Origin: Caldilinea sp. CFX5
Lineage (GTDB): Bacteria; Chloroflexota; Anaerolineae; Caldilineales; Caldilineaceae
Reading direction: 5' to 3'
DNA length: 64,000 nucleotides
Assembly: GCA_021405325.1 (NCBI GenBank)
Contig: QWII01000023.1
Span: forward strand, 62,001-126,000
Under the pieces are notes generated by a model. It was given only the letters and a program-made list of their open reading frames with translations. It searched no databases and was not told the origin of the DNA. Each line of letters begins with the position of its first letter. The first letter of the stretch is position 1. Below are positions 15,907 to 26,039 of this stretch, piece by piece. The translations under genes and the position numbers were made by a program.

Positions 15907-18543
15907 TTAACGTTGCACCAGCGGCAGGAAAAGGCGGTTCGCTGTGATGCCGGTTGGTATACAATCGACCTGATAGCTTCCCTCTGCCGTCACAATGGTT
16001 CCATCCGGTCGCTGTAATTGCGCCACATTGGATAAGCGGGGTTGCCCGCTTGCATCCGGCGGTGGACATGTGTGTACTTCTACCTCATAATAAATCCAAA
16101 TTCCTACCTCACGCCGCAGGCGACCACGCCACTCGATTCGCCCGTTTGATCCCTCGTTTGGCAGAAAAGTGGTGACTAAGGGCGTGACTCCATCATCGTT
16201 TCCCGCTAAGTATTCATCCGCCATTGTAAATACAAGGAATTCTGGCTGCCCTACCAAAGTGACGCCAGGTGGCAAGTCATTCTGGAACAGGGCTGTTGCC
16301 GGCATTGTACCGGTGGTTGGCTCTATGATAAACTCAAATCCGGCTTTACTACCGAGGCGCACTGTTGGTGTACTTCCATCCTCGCTAGAGGGATGCCGCA
16401 ATGATACCTGAATCGGTTCTCCCTGCGGCAAGCCATCGACCAGGTAATCTTCAGTTTCGCCTATTTGAAAGAAGTCTGGGTACGCGGGTCCACGTCCGTC
16501 GGCAAGCCCCTCACGCATTGGCCGGAGCGCCCGTTTTTCACTTAGCGTAAAGCGCATCCACACCGGGTGCGTTGGCTTTGGGTTATAGACCACTCTGGTC
16601 GGAATTTTCAGATCCAGGAAATGATCCACCGGAATCGCACTGAGATCGACGGCCCAATCCTGCACGATCCACTCAAAAGCGTTATCGTTCAACGGATCAG
16701 CGCTATTCGGACAGTCACCGCTGTCCTGCCAATCGCCATCGCGGTTACCATCAAGCCAAACATTGAGCCAAAGTTGCTTCAGGGTTATTGGCATAATGTT
16801 GCGTGTCACCCGTACGACCACGGTCGACGACTCACAATTAACCATCGGCACAAAGAGATTCTCCCAACCATCATCCCCATAATCCAAATCAGCCGAATTT
16901 GAGTCAATGTAAAGGATATTGGTATTGCCATTATTCAACGTTAGATCGGCATCAACCTCCGCATTAACTTCGCGGCCCAGCCAAACATGACCTGTGCGAT
17001 GGGTTGGTCCGCTGCCCTCATTGGCTGGCGTACCCTCCCATACGGTTGGGAAGCGCCCCAAAACGCCGGTATCTTTATAAGCAATGTTGTCCATCCCATG
17101 ATGATTGCTCTCGCTATCGGGGGCGTCGCCAAAGTCTGTCCAGGGTTCGGCTTCCGTGCAGGTGACTGTGGTACGTGCGCTAATCGTCGGTGTGGCAGGC
17201 TGCATCATGCCAGTATTATAAACCGTGGCCTGGTTATTGATGATCAAGCCACAGTGTACGCGATCTCTGATGCGCGCCTGAAAAGATAGTTCTACTGTGC
17301 TGCGTTCCGGTAACTCGCTGGTCCAAAGCACTTCCTTAAAGATAGGATCATAGGTGGCGACAGTACCGCCGGCGCTGGGCGCACTACCGGCCACATAAGC
17401 AGTGCCAAAGGGCAGCGGATTTACGATCTTTAGGTTAGCGGTTGGTAGATCGCTCGCATTCGTCAAGGTTAGCCGATAGTCAATCGTACTACCGGGCGCT
17501 GTTTGGGTTACACTGGCGCGCATAGTAAATTGCAATGCTTTAATTTGGGGACAGCGATACTCAACTTTGGCAATGGCGGTTACGGGGGTTGGCAAGCTGG
17601 GCGCTTCGACCCGTGCCTGGCTGTAGAGGGTTTTACAAGTAATAAATTCAGTAAGTTTGATGGTATAGCGTAGCGTCACCCTCCGTTGGGCCGGCACCGT
17701 GCCGGCCCAACGGAGGGCATGGGCATCGGCATCATAAACCGCATTGCCGCTGGAAGCTGTTAGCGTGTCGGTCATGTAGGTTGTTTCAATCGGTGCGGGG
17801 ATATTGATCGCCAGCGCTAGATTGGTTGCTGTGACCAGCCCCCGATTGTCAATTGATACTTGATACTCGATCAGATCATGAAAGGTTGCGGCGGCTACAT
17901 TGCTGGTATGGGCTAGCTCAATAACCGGCGCGTTACAGAGCAGGGTAACAGTTACTGTATCGGTTAGGTAATCTGTAAGTAGAGCTGGTTCTAGTGCAGC
18001 GGTCGTTTGAATGGCGTTGCGACAATTGCTCCCCTCTTTCACCTTTACTGTGAACCGAACGTTGACAGTTGTGTTCGGTGAAAGCGTATCCACCCAGCCA
18101 ATCGCATGGAATTGCGGATCATAGTAACCGCCTGGCTTGAGGGTCTGCGTAATCGCACTGATCACTTGTGTAGTAACCGTACCTGATAGAAAGCTTGTAG
18201 TGCTGGGGAGCATCGTAATGGCGACAACATTCGTCTTTGTCATCGCCGTTGGATTCGCAACAGTCATTGTATAATGGAGGATGCCACCGACGGTCGTTGC
18301 CGTGACATGCGACCGGATTTGAATGGTAAGCCCTGCGTCAGATGTTGTCTGGTGAACCGGTAATGACGGTGGTTGGTGATGGTCGGCAGCACGTACATTG
18401 CGTCCGACCGAGAGGTAAAAAAGCGCCAGGAAGCCGATCAGTATTGCGAGCGGCATCGCAATCAGCAAGCGTCTTGGTTGAACCTGGGCCAAAGACAGTC
18501 GACGCTGCTGGCGCAAGTGCATTGCCATTGATTCTGCTCTCAT
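15907..18543 (-). CDS. exported DUF11/GEVED repeat surface protein
   Basis: This 878-aa protein has an Arg-rich N-terminus, a membrane segment (LLIAMPLAILIGFLALFYL) acting as signal peptide or anchor, and three or four DUF11-type beta-sandwich repeats (for example NxGLVTATNLxLxxxxP and NASDLPTANLKIVNPLP). A GEVED domain follows (WTDFGDAPDS, WLDGNRDGDWQDSGD, GETEDYLVDG). A last beta domain ends in NRLFLPLVQR, the [FY]LP terminal motif. Such proteins are usually cell-surface or matrix structural proteins, and I see no catalytic motif. The ATG is well placed after AGGAG. The DNA for one DUF11 strand contains a perfect 39-bp palindrome (17679-17717). Cysteines are sparse but paired, which fits an extracytoplasmic location. 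Confidence 0.8.
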   Translation of the reverse strand: MRAESMAMHLRQQRRLSLAQVQPRRLLIAMPLAILIGFLALFYLSVGRNVRAADHHQPPSLPVHQTTSDAGLTIQIRSHVTATTVGGILHYTMTVANPTAMTKTNVVAITMLPSTTSFLSGTVTTQVISAITQTLKPGGYYDPQFHAIGWVDTLSPNTTVNVRFTVKVKEGSNCRNAIQTTAALEPALLTDYLTDTVTVTLLCNAPVIELAHTSNVAAATFHDLIEYQVSIDNRGLVTATNLALAINIPAPIETTYMTDTLTASSGNAVYDADAHALRWAGTVPAQRRVTLRYTIKLTEFITCKTLYSQARVEAPSLPTPVTAIAKVEYRCPQIKALQFTMRASVTQTAPGSTIDYRLTLTNASDLPTANLKIVNPLPFGTAYVAGSAPSAGGTVATYDPIFKEVLWTSELPERSTVELSFQARIRDRVHCGLIINNQATVYNTGMMQPATPTISARTTVTCTEAEPWTDFGDAPDSESNHHGMDNIAYKDTGVLGRFPTVWEGTPANEGSGPTHRTGHVWLGREVNAEVDADLTLNNGNTNILYIDSNSADLDYGDDGWENLFVPMVNCESSTVVVRVTRNIMPITLKQLWLNVWLDGNRDGDWQDSGDCPNSADPLNDNAFEWIVQDWAVDLSAIPVDHFLDLKIPTRVVYNPKPTHPVWMRFTLSEKRALRPMREGLADGRGPAYPDFFQIGETEDYLVDGLPQGEPIQVSLRHPSSEDGSTPTVRLGSKAGFEFIIEPTTGTMPATALFQNDLPPGVTLVGQPEFLVFTMADEYLAGNDDGVTPLVTTFLPNEGSNGRIEWRGRLRREVGIWIYYEVEVHTCPPPDASGQPRLSNVAQLQRPDGTIVTAEGSYQVDCIPTGITANRLFLPLVQR
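17679..17717. repeat. 39-bp palindrome inside a coding region
   Basis: Nineteen bases at 17679-17697 (CCCTCCGTTGGGCCGGCAC) are perfectly complementary to 17699-17717 around a 1-nt centre. It encodes the LRWAGTVPAQRRVT strand of a DUF11 repeat. The equivalent strands in sibling repeats align without a gap, so it is not a simple insertion. Confidence 0.9.
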
Positions 18544-19297
18544 CGCTACTCCTGTCTGTCATTACGACCTATTTAATAGCTGAACAACGCTATTTGTGCC
18601 AGCTATCCATGCGATAGAGTATAGTAAAGGACACCTTTGTTGGCATGGGCGAAAGGACAGGTTTGTAGTCGTCGTAAAGATGGAGGAAGTGGCGTCGGTT
18701 CATTGCCGAATCGTAGACGATTTCCGCTGGGTTTGTAAAGTTGTTTGAAGGACAACCAAGCGCTACTACAGGTATAAAAAGTTGAGCCTACCGACGTTGT
18801 GCCAGGCGCCAGTAGGCCCGAGGAGGAAGGGAGGAACCAAAGGAGAGTAACCATCGTGCGGAAGTGCAAGCAAAGTTGGCTCCCCAGGCAACTCTGCTTG
18901 GTTGAGTCAAACAGCTTGTGCTACAGAATGGCTGTCCAACCGTGTGTACAGCCATTGCTTCTGCTCTTGAACTCAACTTGCTCCACTATAGCGGAAACGA
19001 TACTTGTTTACAATCGACACTTTGCACAAGAAGCGCGAGAAATTATTGTGTAAAATCGTAAAAAGGTAAGGCGTTACAATTCTTTTCTGTGCAAACCCCA
19101 CATGAGAATGGGCTTACACAAGCCAAGGGTACAGATTGCGCAAGCTGCCCTACACGGCACAACCCGGCCCTAAAGTTGAACTAAATCTTGGTACGTTCCC
19201 TCCTTGACAACTGCGCTTGAAAGTGATAAGTTGCCAGTAAGCGGTCTACACCCCATACCCACTATGTACCATATCACGCAAGGCCAAGGAGGTTGTC
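18544..19297. other. 750-bp gene-poor divergent region
   Basis: The stretch separates the minus-strand DUF11 gene from the plus-strand eRF1-like gene. I see no tRNA, known riboswitch or strong hairpin. A purine-rich segment near 18820-18850 has several Shine-Dalgarno-like runs (GAGGAGG, GGGAGG, AAAGGAG) and precedes a Cys-rich 65-codon GTG frame that I do not accept as a gene. A TATACT on the minus strand near 18617 could be the -10 of the DUF11 gene. Confidence 0.4.
19204..19232 (+). promoter_or_regulatory. weak promoter candidate for the eRF1-like gene
   Basis: A perfect -35 TTGACA at 19204-19209 is followed, 17 bp later, by TAAGTT, a poor -10. Its location 66 bp upstream of the start is suitable, but support is only from the -35. 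Confidence 0.3.
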
Positions 19298-20383
19298 ATG
19301 CTAAGCCAGTTCGATATCCAACAGCTTGTTGAATTTGAAAATCCAGCCCATCCGGTCCTCAGCGTCTATCTCCATGTGGACCCGCAAGAACGCTCGGTCG
19401 AGCGTTACCGGTTGGCGTTACGCAATCTACTCCATAAAGCGGAAAAAGCGGATAAGGCAGATATTGCGCGTGTGCAGAATTACATTGAAATGGGCTATAA
19501 CCGCCAGGGGCGCAGCGTGGCCATGGTGAGTTGCGCCGCCGCTGATTTTTGGTGGGCGCAGAGTTTTCAGGCGCCCATGCCCGACAAGGTCTTTGTCTCC
19601 TTTCGCCCCTATATTCGCCCCCTCGCTACCCTGCTCGACACTTATGAGCGTTACGGGGTCATCCATGTCGATCAAGAAGGCGCCCGCCTCTACATCTTCC
19701 ATGCCGGCGATTTGGAGAGCGCCGACGGCTATTTAGGCGAAGAGATCAAAGTCCACCGCGCCGGCGGCTGGTCGGCGCAACGCTATCAGCGGCAGGAGAT
19801 GCAGCAGGCGCGCCAGAATTTGCAGGACGCCGCCGAAATGGCGGAAACCTTTTACCGGGAAGCCGATACTCGCCGTCTAATTCTCGCCGGCACTGACAAG
19901 AATGTTGCGCGTTTTAAGGAGTTACTCAGCCATCGGTTGCGTTCAATGGTTGTCGGCCAATTGAGCGCCAGCGCCACAGCAACGCCCGCGGTTTTGCGCG
20001 ATCAGGCCGCCGAACTGGTGCAAAAAGCCGCTGATGCTGAGGCCAATGCCCTGGCTGATCAAGTGATCGCCACCGTCCAGCAAGGCGGCAATGCCATCCT
20101 CGGCCTGGCCGAAACGTTGACCGCTGTACAGACCGGTCGCGCTCAGCATGTGGTTGTCCTGGCCGACTATGAACAGCCGGCCTACCGCTACGTCGATTCG
20201 GGCTATATTCTGCTCGAACTCAATGAAAAAAGTGAACTTGCCAGCGGTCGCATCCAAAGTTTGCCCGACGCCGTCGATAGCGTCCTCCGGCGCGCCCTGG
20301 CCCAGGGGATCGGCGTCACCATTCTCGATCAACACGCCGGTCTCGCCGCCGCCGGCAAAATCGGCGCCCTCACCCGCTATTGA
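19298..20383 (+). CDS. bacterial eRF1/Pelota-like (baeRF/Vms1-type) protein
   Basis: This 361-aa protein opens with [19 protein letters not shown], typical of the N-terminal domain of bacterial eRF1-like proteins. It continues with [15 protein letters not shown] and the signature [13 protein letters not shown] (G156, G157, W158, S159), which occupies the place of the eRF1/Vms1 catalytic loop. A helical middle domain ([22 protein letters not shown]) and an L7Ae-like C-terminal domain ([15 protein letters not shown], ending LTRY) follow. In archaea and eukaryotes the related domains cleave peptidyl-tRNA on stalled ribosomes. For bacterial members the role is only inferred, with ribosome rescue, stress or hibernation proposed. 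An ideal AGGAGG lies 7 nt before the ATG. It is monocistronic by context. Confidence 0.75.
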   Translation: MLSQFDIQQLVEFENPAHPVLSVYLHVDPQERSVERYRLALRNLLHKAEKADKADIARVQNYIEMGYNRQGRSVAMVSCAAADFWWAQSFQAPMPDKVFVSFRPYIRPLATLLDTYERYGVIHVDQEGARLYIFHAGDLESADGYLGEEIKVHRAGGWSAQRYQRQEMQQARQNLQDAAEMAETFYREADTRRLILAGTDKNVARFKELLSHRLRSMVVGQLSASATATPAVLRDQAAELVQKAADAEANALADQVIATVQQGGNAILGLAETLTAVQTGRAQHVVVLADYEQPAYRYVDSGYILLELNEKSELASGRIQSLPDAVDSVLRRALAQGIGVTILDQHAGLAAAGKIGALTRY

Positions 20384-20399
20384 TTTGCATCAAGGTAGT

Positions 20400-20515
20400 G
20401 CACAGAGTGGCGCGGGGATGACACAGCGCTTCACAGAGAAAAATCCTAGCTTAGAACCTCTCTGCGCACCTCTGTGCTACCTCTGTGTATCTCTGCGAAC
20501 CAGTGTGTTAACTTT
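20400..20515. repeat. CTCTGTG-type short repeats with inverted copies
   Basis: CACAGAG occurs at about 20402 and 20436. Reverse-sense units CTCTGCG, CTCTGTG, CTCTGTG and CTCTGCG follow at 10-11-bp spacing near 20460-20500. The two senses can pair into an imperfect hairpin. It lies downstream of the eRF1-like gene and may terminate it. Confidence 0.55.
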
Positions 20516-20617
20516 TTGTTTTCGCGCTATTTGTCTTGCGTTAGAGAAGAAATGATTTGGAATCTGACCTACCCATTTTACCGTCTTCCATGATATAACT
20601 AAATCATACATTTCTCG

Positions 20618-20766
20618 TGTAGTCAGGAGTCGCAAAGTCACGTAGTCGCTTGGTCGCGTAGTTGTTTAGTCAGCCATGTGTCCACCGGTTTTTTCGGAAG
20701 ACCAATAGACCCTGCGACAACGCGACCAAACGACCAAGCGACCCTTGACCACACGACGTAGGCACA
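20618..20766. repeat. inverted arrays of a degenerate 8-bp repeat (TRGTCGCK)
   Basis: The left arm reads as octamers TAGTCGCT, TGGTCGCG, TAGTTGTT and TAGTCAGC. The right arm reads GCGACAAC, GCGACCAA, ACGACCAA and GCGACCCT. The arms are complementary in register with mismatches, around a 35-nt centre. The element ends 20 bp before clpC and could affect its expression. Confidence 0.75.
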
Positions 20767-20787
20767 GCAACCAAGGATCTAACAACC

Positions 20788-23283
20788 ATGATGCGATTTG
20801 ATCGATTTACCGAAAAAGCGCAAGAAGCCGCCATGCGGGCCTATGAAATCTTGCAGCATTATAAACATACCCAGGTGGATACCGAGCACATGTTCCTGGC
20901 GCTGGCGCAACAGGAAGACGGCACGATCCCGCAGATTCTGCAAGCTGCTGAAGCGAATGTGGATGTGATTGTCCGCAAGCTGGAGACGGTGCTGGAAAGC
21001 GCCCCCAAGGCCAGCAACAATCCGTATGGCAATGCGCAGACGGCGCAAGTCTTTATCACGCCGCGGCTCAAGCGGGTCATGGATGTGGCCCAGGAAGAAG
21101 CCGGCAAGATGAAAGACGAGTATGTCGGTACGGAACATATCTTCCTGGCGATTGCCAGTGAACGCAACACCCCCAGCGCCAACATTCTGCGCGAAGCGGG
21201 TGTTAACAAAGAACGCATTGTCGATGCGATTCGCGATCTGCGCAAAGGGCAACGCATCACCGAACCCAATGCCGAGAGCAAATATCGCGTTTTAGAAAAA
21301 TATGGCCGCGATTTGACGACGGCCGCCCGTGAAGGCAAGCTCGACCCGGTCATCGGGCGCGACACCGAAGTCCTGCGCATGATGCAGGTGCTTTGTCGCC
21401 GCACCAAGAACAACCCGGTTCTCATTGGCGAGGCCGGTGTGGGTAAGACCGCCATTGTCGAAGGTCTGGCCCAACAGATTGTCAACAACGATGTGCCCGA
21501 ACCCTTAATGGGCAAGCGGGTCATCTCACTGGATATGGGCGCCATGTTGGCCGGCACCCGCTTCCGGGGTGAATTTGAAGAGCGTTTGAAGGCCTGTATC
21601 GAGGAAGTGCAGCGCAGCGAAGGGGAGATCATCCTCTTTATTGACGAGTTGCACACCGTTGTCGGCGCCGGTAACGCCGCCGGTGCGCTCGACGCCAGCA
21701 ATATGCTCAAGCCGGCGTTGGCTCGTGGCGAATTGCAATGTATGGGCGCCACCACCCTGGACGAATACCGCCAGCACATTGAGAAGGATTCGGCCCTGGA
21801 ACGCCGCTTTGCGCCGGTCTATGTCGATGAACCAAACGTTGAGGATAGTATTGAGATTCTACGTGGTTTGCGCCATCGTTACGAGGATCATCACCACGTC
21901 ACCTTTGAAGATGAGGCGTTGGTGCAGGCGGTCAAGTTGAGCCATCGCTATGTCAACGACCGCCGGTTGCCCGACAAGGCGATTGACGTAATGGATGAAG
22001 CCGCCGCCAAGTTGCGGGTCGCCATCTACTCCATGCCGCAGAATTTGAAGACGATGAAGGAAGAGTTGGACAAGCTTGTCGCCGCCGAGGAAGCTGCTTG
22101 GGCCGCGCGTGATTACGAGAACGCCGCCCGCTATAAGACCGACCGTGTGCGCCTTGAAGAAGAGTACACCAACGCCGTCGGCCAGTGGCGTGGCGAATCC
22201 GGTCTTGATGATGTGGTCGAAGCGCGTGACATTGCCCAGGTCGTCAGCACCTGGACCGGCATTCCGGTCAGCAACGTCCTCCAGACCGAGAGCGAAAAGC
22301 TGTTGGACATGGAAGAACATCTGCGCAAGCGTATTATCGGCCAGGAACTGGCGGTCATTGCCGTCAGCGATGCCATCCGCCGAGCGCGGAGTGGTCTGAA
22401 GGATCCGCGCCGACCGATTGGCACCTTCCTCTTCTTGGGGCCGACCGGTGTCGGTAAGACCGAGTTGGCGAAGGCGTTGGCCGGCTTTATGTTTGACGAT
22501 GACGAAGCGCTGCTGCGCATCGACATGAGCGAATACCGGGAACCGCATACGGTGAGCCGGCTCTTTGGCGCTCCTCCCGGCTATGTCGGTTATGATCAGG
22601 GTGGGCAGTTGACCGAGCAGGTGCGCCGCCGCCCCTATCAGGTCATCCTCTTTGACGAGGTGGAGAAGGCCCATCCCGAAGTCTGGAACTCACTGCTCCA
22701 GATCATGGACGATGGCCGCCTGACCGATGGGCAAGGGCGCACGGTAGACTTCCGCAACACGGTGGTCATTATGACGAGCAATGTGGGCGCCGATGTGGTC
22801 AAGCGGGGGCCGATGGGCTTTTCGACCCCGGTCTTTGACGAGAGCAAGTACACGCAGGGGGAGTACGCTAACCAGTTAAAGCGGCTCTTCCGCCCTGAGT
22901 TCTTGAACCGGATCGACGAGATCATCGTCTTTGACACGCTGACCAAGCAGGAAGTCCAGCGGATTGTCATGCTGCTCATGAATGACATTACCAGCCGCCT
23001 GGTCGAGTTGGGCTTTACCGCCGAACTGAGCGAAGCCGCCGCCGCCCATCTGGCCGACATCGGCTACGACGCCAACTATGGCGCACGCCCGCTGCGCCGC
23101 CTCTTGCAGCGCCGGGTCGAGAACGAGTTGAGCAAGCGACTGCTCAAGGGCGAATACCAGACGGGCGATCATGTCCTGATCGACTATGATCCCACCCAGG
23201 AAGGGGAGAGCAAGCTCACCTTCACCAAGTTGGAGCAGGCGCCGATTGCGGTGGAATTGCCCGTGACGGCGGAACAACGGTAA
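20788..23283 (+). CDS. clpC: ATP-dependent protease unfoldase ClpC
   Basis: This 831-aa Hsp100 unfoldase feeds ClpP and acts as a chaperone. In order it has the double Clp-N repeat ([16 protein letters not shown], and a second copy from [11 protein letters not shown]), D1 with Walker A GEAGVGKT (K220) and FIDELH, and a short UVR-like middle helix ([17 protein letters not shown]). D2 follows with GPTGVGKT (K557), [12 protein letters not shown] and the sensor region [14 protein letters not shown], then the ClpB-D2-small domain ([12 protein letters not shown]). The short coiled M-region separates ClpC from ClpB. The start could be either of two adjacent ATGs. No CtsR or CIRCE operator was recognised upstream, only the octamer hairpin. 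A strong intrinsic terminator follows the gene, so it is a single-gene unit. Confidence 0.95.
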   Translation: MMRFDRFTEKAQEAAMRAYEILQHYKHTQVDTEHMFLALAQQEDGTIPQILQAAEANVDVIVRKLETVLESAPKASNNPYGNAQTAQVFITPRLKRVMDVAQEEAGKMKDEYVGTEHIFLAIASERNTPSANILREAGVNKERIVDAIRDLRKGQRITEPNAESKYRVLEKYGRDLTTAAREGKLDPVIGRDTEVLRMMQVLCRRTKNNPVLIGEAGVGKTAIVEGLAQQIVNNDVPEPLMGKRVISLDMGAMLAGTRFRGEFEERLKACIEEVQRSEGEIILFIDELHTVVGAGNAAGALDASNMLKPALARGELQCMGATTLDEYRQHIEKDSALERRFAPVYVDEPNVEDSIEILRGLRHRYEDHHHVTFEDEALVQAVKLSHRYVNDRRLPDKAIDVMDEAAAKLRVAIYSMPQNLKTMKEELDKLVAAEEAAWAARDYENAARYKTDRVRLEEEYTNAVGQWRGESGLDDVVEARDIAQVVSTWTGIPVSNVLQTESEKLLDMEEHLRKRIIGQELAVIAVSDAIRRARSGLKDPRRPIGTFLFLGPTGVGKTELAKALAGFMFDDDEALLRIDMSEYREPHTVSRLFGAPPGYVGYDQGGQLTEQVRRRPYQVILFDEVEKAHPEVWNSLLQIMDDGRLTDGQGRTVDFRNTVVIMTSNVGADVVKRGPMGFSTPVFDESKYTQGEYANQLKRLFRPEFLNRIDEIIVFDTLTKQEVQRIVMLLMNDITSRLVELGFTAELSEAAAAHLADIGYDANYGARPLRRLLQRRVENELSKRLLKGEYQTGDHVLIDYDPTQEGESKLTFTKLEQAPIAVELPVTAEQR

Positions 23284-23293
23284 AGTGCTAAGT

Positions 23294-23325
23294 AAAAACG
23301 CCCACCAATGCGGTGGGCGTTTTTT
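23294..23325 (+). terminator. intrinsic terminator of clpC
   Basis: AAAAACGCCCACC and GGTGGGCGTTTTT form a 13-bp perfect stem with loop AATGC, ending in a T-run 11 nt after the clpC stop. The symmetrical A/T flanks let it also terminate the convergent restriction gene. Confidence 0.92.
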
Positions 23326-23328
23326 AGA

Positions 23329-24288
23329 TTATAACGTCACTAACCACTGACTGAGCGACGCTAGTTGTTGCTCACTGGTCAAATTCGCGGCGTTGCTCAT
23401 CTGCCCGCTTTGGAGTTGTAGAAAGATTTCAGCCGCCATCGCTGGTGCAATTGCGGCTCCGATAAAGAAGGTGTGAGGTGTATGACCAGCAGCCGCAAAC
23501 GCGCTTCTCGCCCTGTTTAGGGCAGTGTTGGCGGTTTTCCAGTGTTCATCAGCACCAGCCGGATCAATGCCGCCTTTGAGTTCACCAAGAGCAAGATAGG
23601 CATTGGAGCGGTAATGAGTGGAATTTTGATTACCTACGATGATTTCAGTTGGCGTCGCTTCTAACAGGCAGAGATCAACATTTTTCTTCACGACAGGAAT
23701 ATTCAAATTATAAACAAGTGTTCGCTGTCGCATCTCCGATTCCCAGTGCAAACCGCGCATATATCTTTCGAGGTCGGGTACACTCATATCCCCTGGTTGC
23801 CAAGTTCGTGTTGTTCCATTCAACCAGAAGAACGGTTTCGCTTGCAACGAGAGCGTCGAAATGATGGTGCGCGTTACCTTGTACTCGGCTAATATGCCGG
23901 CAAGATTACGCATTCGACCACCCAACGTGTCTCCCTTGGTGAGGAGAAAGCGAAAAACCAGTTCATCCACAAAATTTTTACCGGCTGGTTCCAGAAAATT
24001 ATCAACTAACCCTTTAATGGCCTCAATCTGGTCATCCGCTGTCAAATAGTTCCGAGCTTTGTCGGAGACGCCAGCCGCCGTTAGGATGGCTGGCCGTAGA
24101 GCTTCTACATGGAGTAGATCAGCCGGTTTGGCAATCTGCAAGGCAAGCGCTTTTAAAGTTTTGGCTTCCTCAATAAATGGTGTTGCCTGCCGGTTCTTTT
24201 CTAGGGCTAAACGAATGAAACCAGTGCGCACTTCTTCATAGGGTGTCACCAGATCGCTTGCTGACTGGAGGTGATTTTGAAAACTCAT
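23329..24288 (-). CDS. AvaI/BsoBI-family type II restriction endonuclease
   Basis: This 319-aa protein contains the diagnostic block GELKGGIDPAGADEHWKTA. E236 and K238 fit the PD-(D/E)xK metal site, with an upstream Asp near 205. H249 lies 13 residues after the Glu, matching the spacing of the active-site His described for BsoBI. Characterised members cut CYCGRG. The length matches the family (about 315-325). It lies 42 bp downstream of a SPPY-type methyltransferase on the same strand, as expected for methylase-first expression. The stop lies just beyond the clpC terminator. Sequence specificity here is inferred from the family, not read from the sequence. Confidence 0.88.
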   Translation of the reverse strand: MSFQNHLQSASDLVTPYEEVRTGFIRLALEKNRQATPFIEEAKTLKALALQIAKPADLLHVEALRPAILTAAGVSDKARNYLTADDQIEAIKGLVDNFLEPAGKNFVDELVFRFLLTKGDTLGGRMRNLAGILAEYKVTRTIISTLSLQAKPFFWLNGTTRTWQPGDMSVPDLERYMRGLHWESEMRQRTLVYNLNIPVVKKNVDLCLLEATPTEIIVGNQNSTHYRSNAYLALGELKGGIDPAGADEHWKTANTALNRARSAFAAAGHTPHTFFIGAAIAPAMAAEIFLQLQSGQMSNAANLTSEQQLASLSQWLVTL

Positions 24289-24330
24289 GATACTCTACTT
24301 GATTGCATAGTGAATAATGTGAGCAAACTG

Positions 24331-25836
24331 TTATGGCTTCTTCCAAATGGTAATGCTCTTCCGCAACTCCTGGCGACCAAATTTCCCCATCTGTTGGCTG
24401 CTATTCCCTTTGCGTTGTGGCAGCACATAAACTTTGATAGGTGTAAAGCCAACTGCCTCGGCAAGGTTCGTGCTGATCAAATCGACTGGGATAACTTCGC
24501 CTGCGTAGCGGACATTATCATTGACAAAGGCCACATAAGCGCCACTGCGACAAACGCGGTATAATTCGCTATAGATAAATGTGAGTTCGGCAAAATATTG
24601 CTCGATCATTTTAAGAACGCCACGATTATTGATTTCTCCACGGCTGTTCCGAATGCTGAGCGCACGATTGATTTCGTTGAGCGCGGCATTATTGCCAATA
24701 ATTTCTGTGATTCTCTTATAATCGGCAATGCGCCCTAAAGTCTGATAATGCACCTGTAGATCAGCCGATTTTGGTCGATTTTCCACCGTACAAGAAAGCA
24801 GACCTTGACGTAGGTCAAAAATGTGGTTGTCTACATTTAGATAAGCTAATTCTAGGGCATAGGTGCGTGTGTAGTCATACCGATTGGCATAAGGTGGTGA
24901 TGTAATGACTGCATCAAACTGATTTGGTTCCATCTGCGGCAACACGTATAAACTACTGCCCTTGATCAATTGTTGTTGGCTTGCTGGTGGTGATTGTTGT
25001 TGTAACTCGTGGACATCACGGATGATGCTATCAAACTTGCGCAGTAAAGCAATCTTTACTGATGGTAATATTCCTTTATCAATACCCTCAACCGGCTCTT
25101 GGCCTGATTCAACCCGTGTTTTATTCCTTGTGACAATTTTTTCAGCTCGGCTATCCCAGCGTAAATACTGACCATCCTTGCGGGTATAGCTGACATCTTC
25201 TAAAATGCTCATCAATACCGCTTGGCATAGCGTTTTTGCGACACCACTGATGTCCAACGTTTCAAACCACTGTTTGTAATCAACAATGGCTCTTTCTGTT
25301 TCGGCAGGGAAAGCGCCTTCCGTAATCGTCAAATGGGGAAATGGAAGGTTAGTGGCAGGTGGCTCATCTTGTCGAAGAAGATCACGGATAGCGCAAAGCT
25401 CGTCCACTTGATAAGCAAAAATGTTGGCTTTGACTTTCCAAGCAAGGTGGCAATGGGGTAGTAACTCGATACCCACGGCGTTTAGCCCGTTCAACTTCGC
25501 TTCTAGGAGGGTAGTGCATGAGCCGGCAAAGGGATCAAGGATTTGTTGAGTCTCACTGATACTGAATTCATTCAAGAGGATTTCGACTAACTGGGCAGAA
25601 AACCCCTCGCGATACTTAAACCAGTTATGCAAAGTTTCGATCTTGTTCGCCTGAAAACTGACGATACGGCGGTTAAATTTACTTGTCTCTTCAAATAGAC
25701 TACTATAGGTGTCTTCTAAAGCGCACCGTACACTTTCATCACAAGTCCCATTATGCGAGAATGTGTGATTCATCAGTGACTTCGCCCTTATTTCAGGAAA
25801 GTCGGTATCGATAGGCAGAGATAATTGTAGCATTGC
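24331..25836 (-). CDS. DNA methyltransferase of the AvaI-type R-M system (probable N4-cytosine)
   Basis: This 501-aa amino-methyltransferase has the SAM motif ILDPFAGSCTT (D101) and the catalytic motif TSPPYANRYDY (S313-Y316). SPPY is typical of N4-cytosine enzymes, and the partner endonuclease family is protected by cytosine methylation of CYCGRG. The roughly 200 residues between motifs I and IV should include target recognition. ATG 25836 is preferred over ATG 25845 because GGGG lies 6 nt upstream of it. It is followed by the endonuclease gene, and no controller (C) protein is seen. The pair sits between clpC and a secreted-protein gene with hairpins on both sides, consistent with cassette-like acquisition. 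Confidence 0.88.
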   Translation of the reverse strand, partial: AMLQLSLPIDTDFPEIRAKSLMNHTFSHNGTCDESVRCALEDTYSSLFEETSKFNRRIVSFQANKIETLHNWFKYREGFSAQLVEILLNEFSISETQQILDPFAGSCTTLLEAKLNGLNAVGIELLPHCHLAWKVKANIFAYQVDELCAIRDLLRQDEPPATNLPFPHLTITEGAFPAETERAIVDYKQWFETLDISGVAKTLCQAVLMSILEDVSYTRKDGQYLRWDSRAEKIVTRNKTRVESGQEPVEGIDKGILPSVKIALLRKFDSIIRDVHELQQQSPPASQQQLIKGSSLYVLPQMEPNQFDAVITSPPYANRYDYTRTYALELAYLNVDNHIFDLRQGLLSCTVENRPKSADLQVHYQTLGRIADYKRITEIIGNNAALNEINRALSIRNSRGEINNRGVLKMIEQYFAELTFIYSELYRVCRSGAYVAFVNDNVRYAGEVIPVDLISTNLAEAVGFTPIKVYVLPQRKGNSSQQMGKFGRQELRKSITIWKKP

Positions 25837-25972
25837 TTGCCCCATAACTGCGCGAAAATGTTGATACAGCCCAAGTATATCATAACACAGGTGTTCTGAA
25901 CCCTAAATGGTGAGCCGCTTAGTAACGATCTTTTAGCTGGCTTCGACTGCTACTTTAAATTTTTCCCCTTTT

Positions 25973-26018
25973 GGATCGCAAAGGCCACATCGGATGATCG
26001 ATGTGGCCTTTGCGATCC
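25973..26018. repeat. perfect 20-bp stem hairpin
   Basis: Arms 25973-25992 and 25999-26018 (GGATCGCAAAGGCCACATCG and its complement) are perfect around a 6-nt loop. The hairpin lies 21 bp past the stop of the Thr/Pro-linker protein gene on the minus strand. The strand after it is A-rich rather than T-rich, so termination there is uncertain. Confidence 0.75.
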
Positions 26019-26039
26019 CTAAACTTTGGGGCTACCGGC

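Noticed and set aside
18856..19053. Cys-rich 65-codon frame starting GTG after AAAGGAG
   Set aside because: The composition is irregular, there is no recognisable motif or signal peptide, and the purine-rich tract gives several chance ribosome sites. Not enough to call a gene.
18544..19297. Structured RNA gene (RNase P, tmRNA, SRP) in the long gap
   Set aside because: None of the conserved core sequences of these RNAs could be recognised on either strand.
20384..20787. CIRCE or CtsR operator upstream of clpC
   Set aside because: No TTAGCACTC/GAGTGCTAA pair or tandem GGTCAAA heptads were found; only the octamer hairpin is present.
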